64,000 nt of DNA from NCBI GenBank assembly GCA_030706385.1, contig JAUZOQ010000005.1, forward strand, positions 1 to 64,000. The letters are read 5' to 3'. Position 1 is the stretch's first letter. The number at the start of each line of letters is the position of its first letter. The notes beneath the pieces are model-generated. The model was not told the origin of the DNA. It did no database searches and saw only the letters and a list, made by a program, of their open reading frames with translations. This stretch comes from Bacteroidota bacterium. Its GTDB lineage: Bacteria > Bacteroidota > Ignavibacteria > Palsa-1295. This document shows, piece after piece, positions 1-8,121 of this stretch. The position numbers and the translations under genes were made by a program.

Positions 1-459
1 CGGCCTGTGCTCGGCAAGCTCGGCAGGATTCGGACGGATGAAAAGTTGGCGGCAAAAAAGATTGTGCCATGCATATTCATTGATGACTCGAATAGGAAGG
101 CGGTACTCGGCATCTGCACCGGCAAAGAGATCGGCAACATAAAGCTCCTTCTCGTTCATTGCAGCAACCATCTTCTTATAGAGCCGTTCGAAATGCTCCT
201 GGGAGATATCGCGATTGACCGTGCCCCACCATACATGTTTTTCGCTATCGGGATGACGGACAATATATTTATCTTTTGGAGAGCGGCCGGTAAATTTTCC
301 GGTCGAGACAACAAGCGCTTCATTGGAAGCAAGTGTGCCTTCTCCGCGCGAAAGAGCTTCGGCATAAAGCTCTTCCGTGCCGAGATTAAAATTGATCTTT
401 GAATGGGCTACTCCGTGATCTGCTAACACCGATTCAGGCTGATTCTTATATTCGCTCAT
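1..459 (-). CDS. pckA: Phosphoenolpyruvate carboxykinase (ATP), N-terminal 153 residues, cut by window edge
   Basis: Translating the minus strand from the ATG at 457-459 gives an open frame of 153 codons that runs off the left edge. Residues 53-65 read TGKFTGRSPKDKY, the conserved substrate-binding stretch of ATP-dependent PEP carboxykinases, and R59 matches the oxaloacetate/PEP-binding arginine. The enzyme converts oxaloacetate plus ATP to PEP, CO2 and ADP in the cytosol (gluconeogenesis). Family members are about 520-540 residues, so roughly 30 percent is present and the Walker-like kinase loop and metal ligands lie outside. Later residues (VWWGTVNR, NEYAWHNLFCRQLFIRP) also fit the family. 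Upstream it is separated from the pseudogene at 689-1609 by about 230 bases. Confidence 0.95.
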   Translation of the reverse strand, partial: MSEYKNQPESVLADHGVAHSKINFNLGTEELYAEALSRGEGTLASNEALVVSTGKFTGRSPKDKYIVRHPDSEKHVWWGTVNRDISQEHFERLYKKMVAAMNEKELYVADLFAGADAEYRLPIRVINEYAWHNLFCRQLFIRPNPAELAEHRP

Positions 460-688
460 ATTCTATAGTATTGATAAATAATTAGTTGCACGCAAAATAG
501 AGGCCGGTGGTCGCTTTGTATCCTGCGCGAAGAGGCTATTAAACGAATAAAAAAACGATTCTGTTCTGTGATTTTGACTTCGCATCATCCGTGCAAATCG
601 GTCTAATCCGTAAAAGCCTTGTGCCATTCCCTTCAACGATGCAGAAGAATAGAACGCGGATTTCACGGATTGAACGGATGTTCGCAGA
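460..688. other. Intergenic region upstream of pckA
   Basis: About 230 bases between pckA and the stop of the next minus-strand gene. The distal half (from about 587) is copy 1 of the long palindromic repeat described separately. The rest should contain the pckA promoter, but I see no motif convincing enough to mark. No credible small gene was found. Confidence 0.6.
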
Positions 689-691
689 TTA
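587..691. repeat. Long imperfect palindromic repeat, copy 1
   Basis: Left arm about 587-622 and right arm about 654-689 are inverted versions of the phrase ATCCGT/ACGGAT repeated with short spacers. They flank a spacer containing ATGCAGAAGAA that is shared with the other two copies. The right edge (GCAGATTA) supplies the TAA stop (689-691) of the minus-strand pseudogene. In RNA from the minus strand this would fold into a long hairpin directly after the stop codon. Confidence 0.85.
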
Positions 692-1609
692 ATTCACGAC
701 AAACTTCGCCGTCATATTTCCCAGTCGGGCAAGATAGTATCCGCTTGGAAGCTCAGATTGCGGAATCGTATATTCCGATGTGCCGGAAGGGATTTCGATT
801 TGCATTATCGGCCTGCCGAGGAGGTCGAAGATGGCCATACGGCGCAGGTAGGAAACTGACGCGAAGTTGAGACTAATTACCGAGCTGCTTCGTGATACTG
901 CCACTCTAATGGTTAGAGAATACGGATTTACGCGGATTACTCCATTCATTATTTGGGGTTTGACAAGAGTGATTGAACATCGGTAGTTGCTTGTATCATC
1001 TGAAAGCGAATTGAGAGTGGTCGACTTAGCCCAGTATCCATGATGCGGACCTGCGTCCGTTTTGCAGGTGCCTGACCATGAGTCAAAGTAGCTTATATTT
1101 GAGATCGTTGATTTGAATGCCCGGCCTCGCACAATTACCACAAGCAATGAGTCCTGTAATAGTGTAAAGTTAGCAGAAGAAATTGTAATCGAACTTTATA
1201 TGCTCCCACTGGGGAAAGTTTGATTATCGGCCTGACACATGCTCATGAAAAAATTCCTAATTTTTCCATTCACGCTATCAAGCTCGAATGAGAGTGCATC
1301 AGGTTTGTCACAAATCGGCTGTGAAAATAGATCCCGATATTCAATGGTGAATAGATTATCTTGCCGCGAATATTTAGTCAGCGAATCCCATACGTTTGAA
1401 TATTCTAGATCGACAATATCGCTGACATTCCACGAAGTATCGGGCACTTCATTTGGGCAGGCAAGACTGCCTTGGTGGTATGATCCGGAAGCTGGGATAA
1501 GAATACTAAATATTTTTGGACGCCAATTCGCTTGGCCATAACTAGTGCCAGGAAGAACCACTAGTGAATGCAAGAAGAAAAGGAAAGCATAAGCAACGTA
1601 CTTCTTCAT
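689..1609 (-). pseudogene. T9SS-sorted secreted protein, interrupted by one in-frame TAA
   Basis: Two open segments, 1196-1609 and 689-1147, lie in the same reading frame. They are joined by clean coding sequence except for a TAA at 1196-1198 (codon 138). Reading through gives 306 residues, the same length as the paralogue at 2759-3679. Segments on both sides of the stop align with paralogues: an N-terminal signal peptide then NWRPKIFSILIP, and after the stop a strand-rich region with DSLLVV. The C-terminus is a T9SS type A sorting domain (FDLLGRPIMQIEIPSGTSEY, ending TAKFVVN). There is no frameshift. It is most simply a recent nonsense mutation, or a sequencing error; the function of the family is unknown. 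Confidence 0.85.
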
Positions 1610-1675
1610 CCCACAAACCTACAACATTCCTCTCCAATTTCCTAATGAATCTCTGTGCAGAAATCTATCCCCATC
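1610..1675 (-). promoter_or_regulatory. Conserved 66-base leader/promoter block, copy A
   Basis: The 66 bases upstream of the ATG at 1607-1609 match the block upstream of the 3679 start at 61 of 66 positions, and the block upstream of 2587 with more changes. Non-coding conservation immediately 5' of all three paralogues suggests a shared promoter and leader. On the minus strand it begins GATGGGGATAGATTTCTGC. The exact promoter elements are not resolved. Only three bases separate its far end from the stop codon of the gene at 1679. Confidence 0.6.
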
Positions 1676-1678
1676 AGC

Positions 1679-2587
1679 TCATTTCACGATAAATTTCGCC
1701 GTCATATTTCCCAGCCGGGCAAAATAGTATCCGCCTGGAAGCTCAAATTGTGGAGTCGTGTACTCCGTCGTGCCGGCGGGGATTTCGATTTGTTTGATTG
1801 CTCTGCCGAGGAGATTGTAAATTTGGAGATGCTGCATCACTTCTAGTCCAGGAAAACTGAACCGGAGTCCAGCACTTGGCAAGATGATAGACACGGTCAG
1901 ATTTATGGGATCTCTACTTTGGGACGATACACTACTAGCCAGTGTTCGATAAATAAACCTTAACGAACAGCTATCCACTGAAGAATCAGGTAACGACACC
2001 ATAGATCTGGATTCTCCATCCAAATATTCCTGGTCCGATGCGTTGACGATCCTCTTGAAGGAATAACGGTAATCGGCCGATGTGATCATGTTCTTCCGTG
2101 CGGCCGGCCTTAAGTTCACAACCAGGATAGAATCGTTTATAAGAGAATATTCCATCGAAGAAAGCTGAACGTGATACTCGAGGCTATATGCGTTCATATT
2201 CTCAGGCGGATGGTAAGGTCTCTGATCGGAAAACCCGATGTAGAAGTTTGTTAATTGTTTCTTCGCTTTATCAATGCTAAAATGAATCGTGGCGGTCTTG
2301 CTTCCTCCCGAGTAACCAATGGAGACGGTATCATTCGAGTCAAAGTAGCTGGTTATTTCCGGGAAGTCAGCCAGATATGGAGAAATTGCACTAAGACTAA
2401 CATGTGAGCTGTCATAAATCACATTGCATTCGGGGCAATAGGCAGAATATCCATACGTCATTTCGACCGGCACCAATATAGTAATCGACTCGGGCATCCA
2501 TCGCCCCTGAGCGAAAACCTTATCGCAGGAAATTAGCGAAATGCCAAAGAGGAAATAAAATATGCAAGTATGAAATTGTCGTTTCAT
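1679..2587 (-). CDS. T9SS-sorted secreted protein, tandem paralogue 2
   Basis: 302 residues. An N-terminal signal peptide (hydrophobic FYFLFGISLISC, then cleavage near VFAQG) is followed by a WMPESITILVPVE segment shared with both neighbours. A central strand-rich region of about 200 residues follows, then a C-terminal T9SS type A sorting domain from about residue 245 (YNLLGRAIKQIEIPAGTTEY, ending AKFIVK). It is probably exported and either anchored at the cell surface or released. The central region matches no domain I recognise. It is the only member of the array whose stop codon is not formed by the palindromic repeat, so it shows the empty version of that site. It shares the upstream leader block with its neighbours and is probably transcribed separately. 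Confidence 0.85.
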   Translation of the reverse strand: MKRQFHTCIFYFLFGISLISCDKVFAQGRWMPESITILVPVEMTYGYSAYCPECNVIYDSSHVSLSAISPYLADFPEITSYFDSNDTVSIGYSGGSKTATIHFSIDKAKKQLTNFYIGFSDQRPYHPPENMNAYSLEYHVQLSSMEYSLINDSILVVNLRPAARKNMITSADYRYSFKRIVNASDQEYLDGESRSMVSLPDSSVDSCSLRFIYRTLASSVSSQSRDPINLTVSIILPSAGLRFSFPGLEVMQHLQIYNLLGRAIKQIEIPAGTTEYTTPQFELPGGYYFARLGNMTAKFIVK

Positions 2588-2653
2588 TCCACAAAGCTAC
2601 CACATTCTTCTCCAATCCCCTAATCAATTTCAGTGCAGAAATCTATCCCCATC
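2588..2653 (-). promoter_or_regulatory. Conserved 66-base leader/promoter block, copy B
   Basis: Same length and position relative to the ATG (2585-2587) as blocks A and C. It retains the phrases CAGTGCAGAAATCTATCCCCATC and TTCTCCAATC on the plus strand but is more diverged near the start codon. It abuts repeat copy 2. Confidence 0.55.
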
Positions 2654-2655
2654 GG

Positions 2656-2760
2656 ATCCATGCACATCCGTCTAATCCGTAAAATCCGTGTGCCATTCCC
2701 CTTAAACAATGCAGAAGAACAGAACACGGATTTCACGGATTGAACGGATGTTCGCGGATC
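2656..2760. repeat. Long imperfect palindromic repeat, copy 2 (best preserved)
   Basis: Arms of 36 bases at 2656-2691 and 2724-2759 are reverse complements at about 30 of 36 positions, around a 32-base spacer. Each arm consists of ATCCGT-type words in tandem. The right edge forms the TGA stop (2759-2761, written TCA on the plus strand) of the gene at 2759-3679. Confidence 0.9.
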
Positions 2761-3679
2761 AATTCACTAGAAACTTCGCTGTCATATTCCCAATGCGGGC
2801 ATAATAACACCCTTTTGGGAACTGTCCTTGCGGCAGTTTATACTTTGAAACGCCGGAAGGAATTTCTATGCTCCTTACTTCTCTGCCGAGGATGTCGTAG
2901 GCGTATAACATTTGGGAATGATCCAGCACAGGAAAAGTAAATTCTATTTTGTGATCGGATAAGGAGGATGCGATGGAAAGGGCCTGAGGAATCGTACTAG
3001 TTATGACAGAATTAATTGGTTCGGATAATGCGAAAATAAATGAACATAAATATGATGACGTATCAACATCAAGCTGAATTGTGTAGTCAATTAAACCGCT
3101 TTGATAGACGCCGTTTGCATAGTTATCAACTGAAGAGTTGTTATAGTTGGCCTTTTTGACACCATCCTTACATTGTTTTCCCCAAACTTTTATCACTATT
3201 GTATCATTATTAACAACAGAGAAAGGTAACGAAGTAAACTCTACTACAGATGATTCCGATCCAGATATATTGTCGGTATATGGGGGATGAATCGAATTGG
3301 ATGTATACGAATAGTATGCATGCTCGTCTATATGAAAATCTTTAAGCTCTTTACTTGGTAAATCGAGAATAAAATTCATTCCGACAGAGTGTTCTACATG
3401 CGTTGCTCCGAGCGTTGTATAATGACCTTCAATGAAAAAGGAATCCCTCGATCTTGTGCCTGTACCAAAACCTATTTGAGAAAAATCGATGAGAGTATGA
3501 GATACTGAACTTGATCCGTAAAAAGAATGACCCCATTCATAAGTTGAATCGAATTCTATCACCGGAATTTGCAAACTGAAAGATTGTATCATCCAATTTG
3601 ACTGCCCCACAGCTGTCCCAATCTGGAATAGACCTTGGCCGATTGTAGAAAGTAGAAATAAACTGAATGCCTTCTTCAT
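2759..3679 (-). CDS. T9SS-sorted secreted protein, tandem paralogue 3
   Basis: 306 residues. The signal peptide is at about 1-25 (MKKAFSLFLLSTIG, cleavage near AVGQS). The family N-terminal phrase NWMIQSFSLQIPV follows, then a strand-rich middle, and a T9SS type A sorting domain at about 245-306 (YDILGREVRSIEIPSGVSKY, ending AKFLVN). Predicted cell-surface or released protein of unknown role. It is the intact sister of the pseudogene at 689-1609: the lengths agree and the nonsense codon there corresponds to about residue 142 here. Its stop codon is created at the edge of palindromic repeat copy 2. Confidence 0.85.
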   Translation of the reverse strand: MKKAFSLFLLSTIGQGLFQIGTAVGQSNWMIQSFSLQIPVIEFDSTYEWGHSFYGSSSVSHTLIDFSQIGFGTGTRSRDSFFIEGHYTTLGATHVEHSVGMNFILDLPSKELKDFHIDEHAYYSYTSNSIHPPYTDNISGSESSVVEFTSLPFSVVNNDTIVIKVWGKQCKDGVKKANYNNSSVDNYANGVYQSGLIDYTIQLDVDTSSYLCSFIFALSEPINSVITSTIPQALSIASSLSDHKIEFTFPVLDHSQMLYAYDILGREVRSIEIPSGVSKYKLPQGQFPKGCYYARIGNMTAKFLVN

Positions 3680-3745
3680 CCCACAAACCTACAACATTCC
3701 TCTCCGATTTCCTAATAAATCTCAGTGCAGAAATCTACCCCTATC
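3680..3745 (-). promoter_or_regulatory. Conserved 66-base leader/promoter block, copy C
   Basis: Matches block A at 61 of 66 positions with no gap. It lies directly upstream of the ATG at 3677-3679 and abuts repeat copy 3. Treated as the promoter/leader of the paralogue at 2759-3679. Confidence 0.6.
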
Positions 3746-3747
3746 AG

Positions 3748-3842
3748 ATCCGTGCAAATCCGTCTAATCCGTGTGCCATTCCCTAAACAATGCAGAAGAA
3801 CAGAAGACGGATTTCACGGATTGAACGGATGTTCGCGGATTA
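3748..3842. repeat. Long imperfect palindromic repeat, copy 3 (shortened left arm)
   Basis: Same right arm as copy 2 (GACGGATTTCACGGATTGAA, then CGGATGTTCGCGGAT) and same spacer words. The left arm lacks about ten bases (one ATCCGT unit). The right edge GCGGATTA supplies the TAA stop (3840-3842) of the M1 aminopeptidase gene, which is unrelated to the paralogue array. Confidence 0.88.
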
Positions 3843-6290
3843 CTTGATGATCCTATCGATGATCTCTTTCTGCCAGGGCTCCCAGGTTTTGGACTTGTAG
3901 TATGCCATCATCATATTCCGGAATTGTGTCTGGCCGTAATATTTCGTAAGGATTCCGTTGGCCGATCCGGCGAGGCGGTTATTCGTGCTCAAGAGCGCAT
4001 TGATGAGATTGGCAAGAAGATCGTTATCGAAATAGTTGAGACGCGACAGAGCATCCATTGCTGTCTGACGAGTGATGAACTCATAGGAAACACTGACGTA
4101 ATCGACAAGCTGCTTCAGCGCCGCAGCGTCTTGCGTCGATGATGCCTTGATCTCCAGCCATTTGATATGGACCTTATGCGACATGCCGTCTTCATCTTTC
4201 GTCTTATCCAGATATTGCGCAGTATTCTGCGGGAAGCTTTCACATAATTTATCCAGAGCCGTCGATACCATATTGTAGGACGAATCTTTCAGCAGCATTG
4301 CAACATCAGGCTCGATATCCTGCGGAATGAAGCGATATGCATTCAGCGCAGCGCTACGAACATCAAGCGTCGTATCCTTCAAGGCACGGCGAATGATTGC
4401 GCGCGACTCCGGGGTATTATCGGCTGCCAACTGCCCGACTATCTCGCCGCGAATTGCCTGATACGTTTCTTTATTATAGACCTGGATCAACGCATCGCGC
4501 TTCTGCTCCATCGGTACTGAATCGGTCCTGAACGAAACGACAGCATCGTACCGGTCCAGCATCTTCGGCGCTCCGAGTGCCTGCGCTTTCAGCTCACTGA
4601 ACGGCTTCTTGAAATTTATTTTCTTGACAACTTCATCGCCCGGATCGAAGAGAACGAAGGCGATCTGCTTCGAACTCGGATTTGGAACGGAGACGATATG
4701 GCGCTCCTTCTCGATCCATTCACGTTTGGAATCCATCGATCCATCCGTGTAATGCACTTCGAAGACGATTGGCATTTTAAAGAGTCGTGTCAAGTCATCG
4801 ATATGCTGAGTCTGTGCGACATCGATCTCCGTTTCATGTCCGGAGCCTTTAGCAATGTCCTGATAGCTTACAGTATACTCCGGCACACCGCCGCGGTAGA
4901 GCCATTGCTCGAAAAACCAATCGGGGGAAAGGCCGAGCGTATCCTGAAATGCTTGGTAGAGATCGTTCGTCTCTACATTCGAGTACATGTGATGCGAGAG
5001 GTAGTAATGATAGACATGGCGCATTTCTTCTTCGCCAAATGTATAGAGCATCATGCCGATGACGGCCGAGCCGCCGGGATAAATTCGTGAGCCGCCTGCT
5101 TTCGTATGCACGATCGGGAAGCGATCACCATCGTTCGCAGCAACCATAGCATTATGCTCGCCGCGGCGATTCCACTCGTAGGCATCTTCGCCATAGACTT
5201 CACGAGTAAAGAGCTTCGGGAAGAATGTTGCATGCGATTCGTGCAGCCACATGTTCGGACCGTTACGGATCGTGATCAGATCGCCGAACCATTGATGCGT
5301 GAGCTCATGCACATCGACTCCGAAGTATCCGCGGTCAAGCGTTCCGCGCGCATCGTTCAAAAAGAAATCGCCGTAGATCGTAGCCGTCGTATTCTCCATG
5401 GCGCCATAGATGAAATCCTGCACAGGAATATTCGAATACGATTCCCAGGGATAGGGAATCCCCGTCCACTTCGCAACGAAGTCAATACATTCAGTTGCGT
5501 ACTTATAAGTGGGCTGAACGTATTCGGGATGTTCCGGATAGTAGTAGAGATTCACCGGCACACCTGCTTTTGTCTTACGCTGTTCGATCTCGTACTTGCC
5601 GATGCCGAGCATGACAAGATAAGCGGAGTGGCGATGCGTCATTCTGTAATGCCATGTCTTCGTGCCATCGCCATTATCCTTTTCGGAAAGTTTTGTACCG
5701 TTGGAAAGTACTTTATACTCTTTATCGAATTTTACGATAGTTTCGGTGATCAGCTTATCGTCCCAATCGTCATAGCACGGAATCCAGTAACGGTTATCGG
5801 TGCCTTCTCCTTGTGTCCAGATCTGTTTACGGCTCAAGTTGCGCGGGTCGTTCCAGCCGATAAAGTAAATGCCCTTGCGCGGAGTCGCTTCGTAGACGAA
5901 GGTGATGCTATCGTTCTCGCCCCATGAAAGCGCCTTACCCGGAAACACGGTAACACCCGAAGCATCGGTAGTGAATTGCAGCGGCTTGCCGTTGAGCATT
6001 GCATCTTTGATCTTGATACCGGGGCCATCGAAGAAGATCGAATCGACATGGCTGCGCAGCGGAGTAAAGTAATGCGTCACTTTTCCGTAGACAATACCTT
6101 TCGGGCAATCGAACGAGACTTCGATCTTCATGCGAAGCATATCGACGGGATGCTCACGCGGAGCACGTTCGGCAGGATCGACGAGATGCGTTTCCTGATA
6201 CAGGATCGGCGGCTGTGCCGAAGCGGGATGAGTAAATGAGAGAAGAATAATTGCTGCAAGAAACGATACTGAACGAAGAGAGTGGCGCAT
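3840..6290 (-). CDS. Secreted M1-family zinc aminopeptidase
   Basis: 816 residues with a signal peptide (MRHSLRSVSFLAAIILLSF, cleavage near ASAQ). GAMEN at 296-300 is the substrate N-terminus-binding motif. HELTH at 328-332 with E351 completes the HEXXH-x18-E zinc site, and E329 is the general base. The N-terminal beta domain (about 45-240) and catalytic domain are followed by a helical, HEAT-like C-terminal region of about 280 residues. It should hydrolyse N-terminal residues from peptides in the periplasm or outside the cell. No T9SS sorting domain is seen. Start chosen at the ATG at 6288-6290, which gives a clean signal peptide. Its stop codon lies at the edge of repeat copy 3. Confidence 0.95.
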   Translation of the reverse strand: MRHSLRSVSFLAAIILLSFTHPASAQPPILYQETHLVDPAERAPREHPVDMLRMKIEVSFDCPKGIVYGKVTHYFTPLRSHVDSIFFDGPGIKIKDAMLNGKPLQFTTDASGVTVFPGKALSWGENDSITFVYEATPRKGIYFIGWNDPRNLSRKQIWTQGEGTDNRYWIPCYDDWDDKLITETIVKFDKEYKVLSNGTKLSEKDNGDGTKTWHYRMTHRHSAYLVMLGIGKYEIEQRKTKAGVPVNLYYYPEHPEYVQPTYKYATECIDFVAKWTGIPYPWESYSNIPVQDFIYGAMENTTATIYGDFFLNDARGTLDRGYFGVDVHELTHQWFGDLITIRNGPNMWLHESHATFFPKLFTREVYGEDAYEWNRRGEHNAMVAANDGDRFPIVHTKAGGSRIYPGGSAVIGMMLYTFGEEEMRHVYHYYLSHHMYSNVETNDLYQAFQDTLGLSPDWFFEQWLYRGGVPEYTVSYQDIAKGSGHETEIDVAQTQHIDDLTRLFKMPIVFEVHYTDGSMDSKREWIEKERHIVSVPNPSSKQIAFVLFDPGDEVVKKINFKKPFSELKAQALGAPKMLDRYDAVVSFRTDSVPMEQKRDALIQVYNKETYQAIRGEIVGQLAADNTPESRAIIRRALKDTTLDVRSAALNAYRFIPQDIEPDVAMLLKDSSYNMVSTALDKLCESFPQNTAQYLDKTKDEDGMSHKVHIKWLEIKASSTQDAAALKQLVDYVSVSYEFITRQTAMDALSRLNYFDNDLLANLINALLSTNNRLAGSANGILTKYYGQTQFRNMMMAYYKSKTWEPWQKEIIDRIIK

Positions 6291-6433
6291 GATGCTATAT
6301 GTAGATGGAATACTGATGGGTAAATAGAATTACAAAGATAAGCATAATAGCCCCACCGCTTCACGAACGGAGCACTCTTTGGCAAAGTGAGAGAGTTACA
6401 CAAACAATGAATGAAGGAGCAGCCTTCTTCCTC

Positions 6434-7450
6434 TTACTCGCTTGTCCTGACCTTATCGTCGCGCACTGGAGAGTAAGTTTTCTTTTTTGTCAGATCGTCT
6501 CGGTGCCGGAGGATGACATCATCGAAATAGACTTTGATGCCCGTTGCATCTTCGATATTGGCAGTATTCTGAAGATGGTATTGGAGTTCGGGTTCAGAGG
6601 AATTTCCGGAATTGCCGCATTGGGCAATCACTTGACCTCTGGTTACCGTATCGCCGGCCTTAACCTGGAGGCTACCCATTTTCAAATGTGAAAGAACGGA
6701 GAATTCATTTGCTGCATGTTTGATGATAATACAATTGCCAAGCGCTGAATAGGCATTCGGCACGAAAGGTGCATTGTCATGCACGCCGTCGATCGCTTCT
6801 ACGACTTTTCCTTCTCCGGGAGATAGGACCTCTTTGCCGAAAGCAAAATAATCTTCGTTCGTTTTCCCGTTTTCCTTATGACTTTTTTCGAATCCTTGAA
6901 GAACATTGAAATCGATAGCGAATCGCTGGTTCTTGGTATCATGATGAGGATTTACCTCTTTTGTATCTCCTCCCCACATGACGGCCCATTCGCCTGCAAA
7001 TGGTAGTCCGAGATGCGATGAATTCCGTTCTGGTACGGGAAGCTCTTCGATATGCGGTTGAAAGTAGAATCCTGCAATCTTATCGGTCATTGAATCCAGA
7101 TCAATGCGAAGATCGAGAAGGCCAGAGTCGAACTCCACGGGTATGACAGCAACATTTTTCCATTTCAATTTCGGAATTCCCATGTTCTTGACCTTGCCTG
7201 CTCCGAGAACAAGATTCTCTAAGAGCGGCTGCAACTTCTGCAGTGGTAATTGGGCCTGCAGATCGGCAGTGAACTCTCGCTCAAGTGCAGCGTAATTCCC
7301 TTTATTAATATAGTCGCCGATATGCCGGGCCTTTTCCAGAAAGCGATATTGGGAAATATCGATTGTCGTACCCTGCGCAAATCCGAATGAGGATGCAAAA
7401 AAAATGAGCAGTACTGCCCACAGGGGAATGAGGTATTTTTGGTGATTCAT
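6434..7450 (-). CDS. Secreted DUF3887 plus M23/LytM-like protein with degenerate active site
   Basis: 338 residues from the ATG at 7448-7450, which starts a good signal peptide (MNHQKYLIPLWAVLLIFF, cleavage near FAQG); an upstream ATG at 7468 adds only six residues. Residues about 30-130 resemble DUF3887, and about 155-320 form an M23 (LytM) peptidase fold: PHHDTKNQRFAIDF, SHLKMGS, GDTVTRGQVIAQCGNSGN. The usual P-H-L-H motif reads P-E-L-Q (E288, Q290), so one zinc ligand and the catalytic histidine appear to be missing, although H169/H170, D180, H255 and H292 remain. It is therefore probably a non-catalytic regulator or peptidoglycan binder rather than an endopeptidase. Confidence 0.8.
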   Translation of the reverse strand: MNHQKYLIPLWAVLLIFFASSFGFAQGTTIDISQYRFLEKARHIGDYINKGNYAALEREFTADLQAQLPLQKLQPLLENLVLGAGKVKNMGIPKLKWKNVAVIPVEFDSGLLDLRIDLDSMTDKIAGFYFQPHIEELPVPERNSSHLGLPFAGEWAVMWGGDTKEVNPHHDTKNQRFAIDFNVLQGFEKSHKENGKTNEDYFAFGKEVLSPGEGKVVEAIDGVHDNAPFVPNAYSALGNCIIIKHAANEFSVLSHLKMGSLQVKAGDTVTRGQVIAQCGNSGNSSEPELQYHLQNTANIEDATGIKVYFDDVILRHRDDLTKKKTYSPVRDDKVRTSE

Positions 7451-7541
7451 CGTACTAAGGCAACACAAATTTGTGCAATCGCATTCTTCAACGAGCCGGA
7501 AGGGATTCCGGCTCTACTTGATATCACTAGAATTTCAAATC

Positions 7542-8060
7542 TTATGCCATTTCCCTCGGTGCGCTGCTGCCACCCATACTCTTGACGATCGGCGAGAAGA
7601 TCAAAGAGATAAACATACCTCCGAGCGTATACATGAAAAGTGTACTGATCGCAAAACCTGTCGGTGAGAGGAAGAACTCGGTAAATTTCTTTGCTTGCTC
7701 AAGTTGCTCTTTCGGCATATTTTGCGCTGCCATGCCTTTGGTAGCTTCTTCGCGCGCGAAATCTATCATCTCAGGATTGATGAAGGTCGTGAAGAGAAAG
7801 AAGAAGAGGGCGAAGATCACGGCAGCAACAATGGAGATAAGTGTACCTTCGACCCATCCGCGGCCAAACGTAAAGTCTTCGGTATCGGTCATCTTCTTTT
7901 CACGAATTCCCATGAAGAGCAGGACTAGGCTGGCAGCAGTAGCGATCCAGCTTACCGTCCGGCCAAGGGATGTCGTCGTCCATCCGGCAAAATATCCGAT
8001 CAGCATGACGGCAACGTTCAGAGCGACGATATAGATACCCCACTTGACGAAATTCTTCAT
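7542..8060 (-). CDS. DUF4199-family membrane protein
   Basis: 172 residues from the ATG at 8058-8060. The longer open frame to 8147 would overlap the upstream gene and gives an unlikely leader. Four hydrophobic segments are visible (about 6-25, 34-50, 72-92 and 136-160), with KMTDTEDFTFGRGWVEGT between the second and third, as in DUF4199 proteins. The function is unknown; the family is common in Bacteroidota and located in the inner membrane. It may be the last gene of a short run with the AHSA1 and VOC genes upstream, which lie 61 bases away. Confidence 0.75.
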   Translation of the reverse strand: MKNFVKWGIYIVALNVAVMLIGYFAGWTTTSLGRTVSWIATAASLVLLFMGIREKKMTDTEDFTFGRGWVEGTLISIVAAVIFALFFFLFTTFINPEMIDFAREEATKGMAAQNMPKEQLEQAKKFTEFFLSPTGFAISTLFMYTLGGMFISLIFSPIVKSMGGSSAPREMA

Positions 8061-8121
8061 AAGGATTGATGATGAAATTGAATATGCAAAGATAAGCGAA
8101 TTTCCCCTGGAGAAGGCGAAA

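Noticed and set aside
1196-1198. Stop-codon reassignment or programmed readthrough of TAA (also at 19883-19885)
   Set aside because: TAA ends many intact genes here at normal family lengths, so the code is standard. Two in-frame stops are better explained by mutation or gene splitting; no recoding signal is visible.
587-3842. Possible CRISPR-like repeats
   Set aside because: Only three copies, about 1-2 kb apart, each a long palindrome at a gene end; no regular spacers and no cas genes.
5106-5927. 273-residue open frame on the plus strand
   Set aside because: Lies entirely opposite the well-supported M1 aminopeptidase and shows no family features; a shadow frame.
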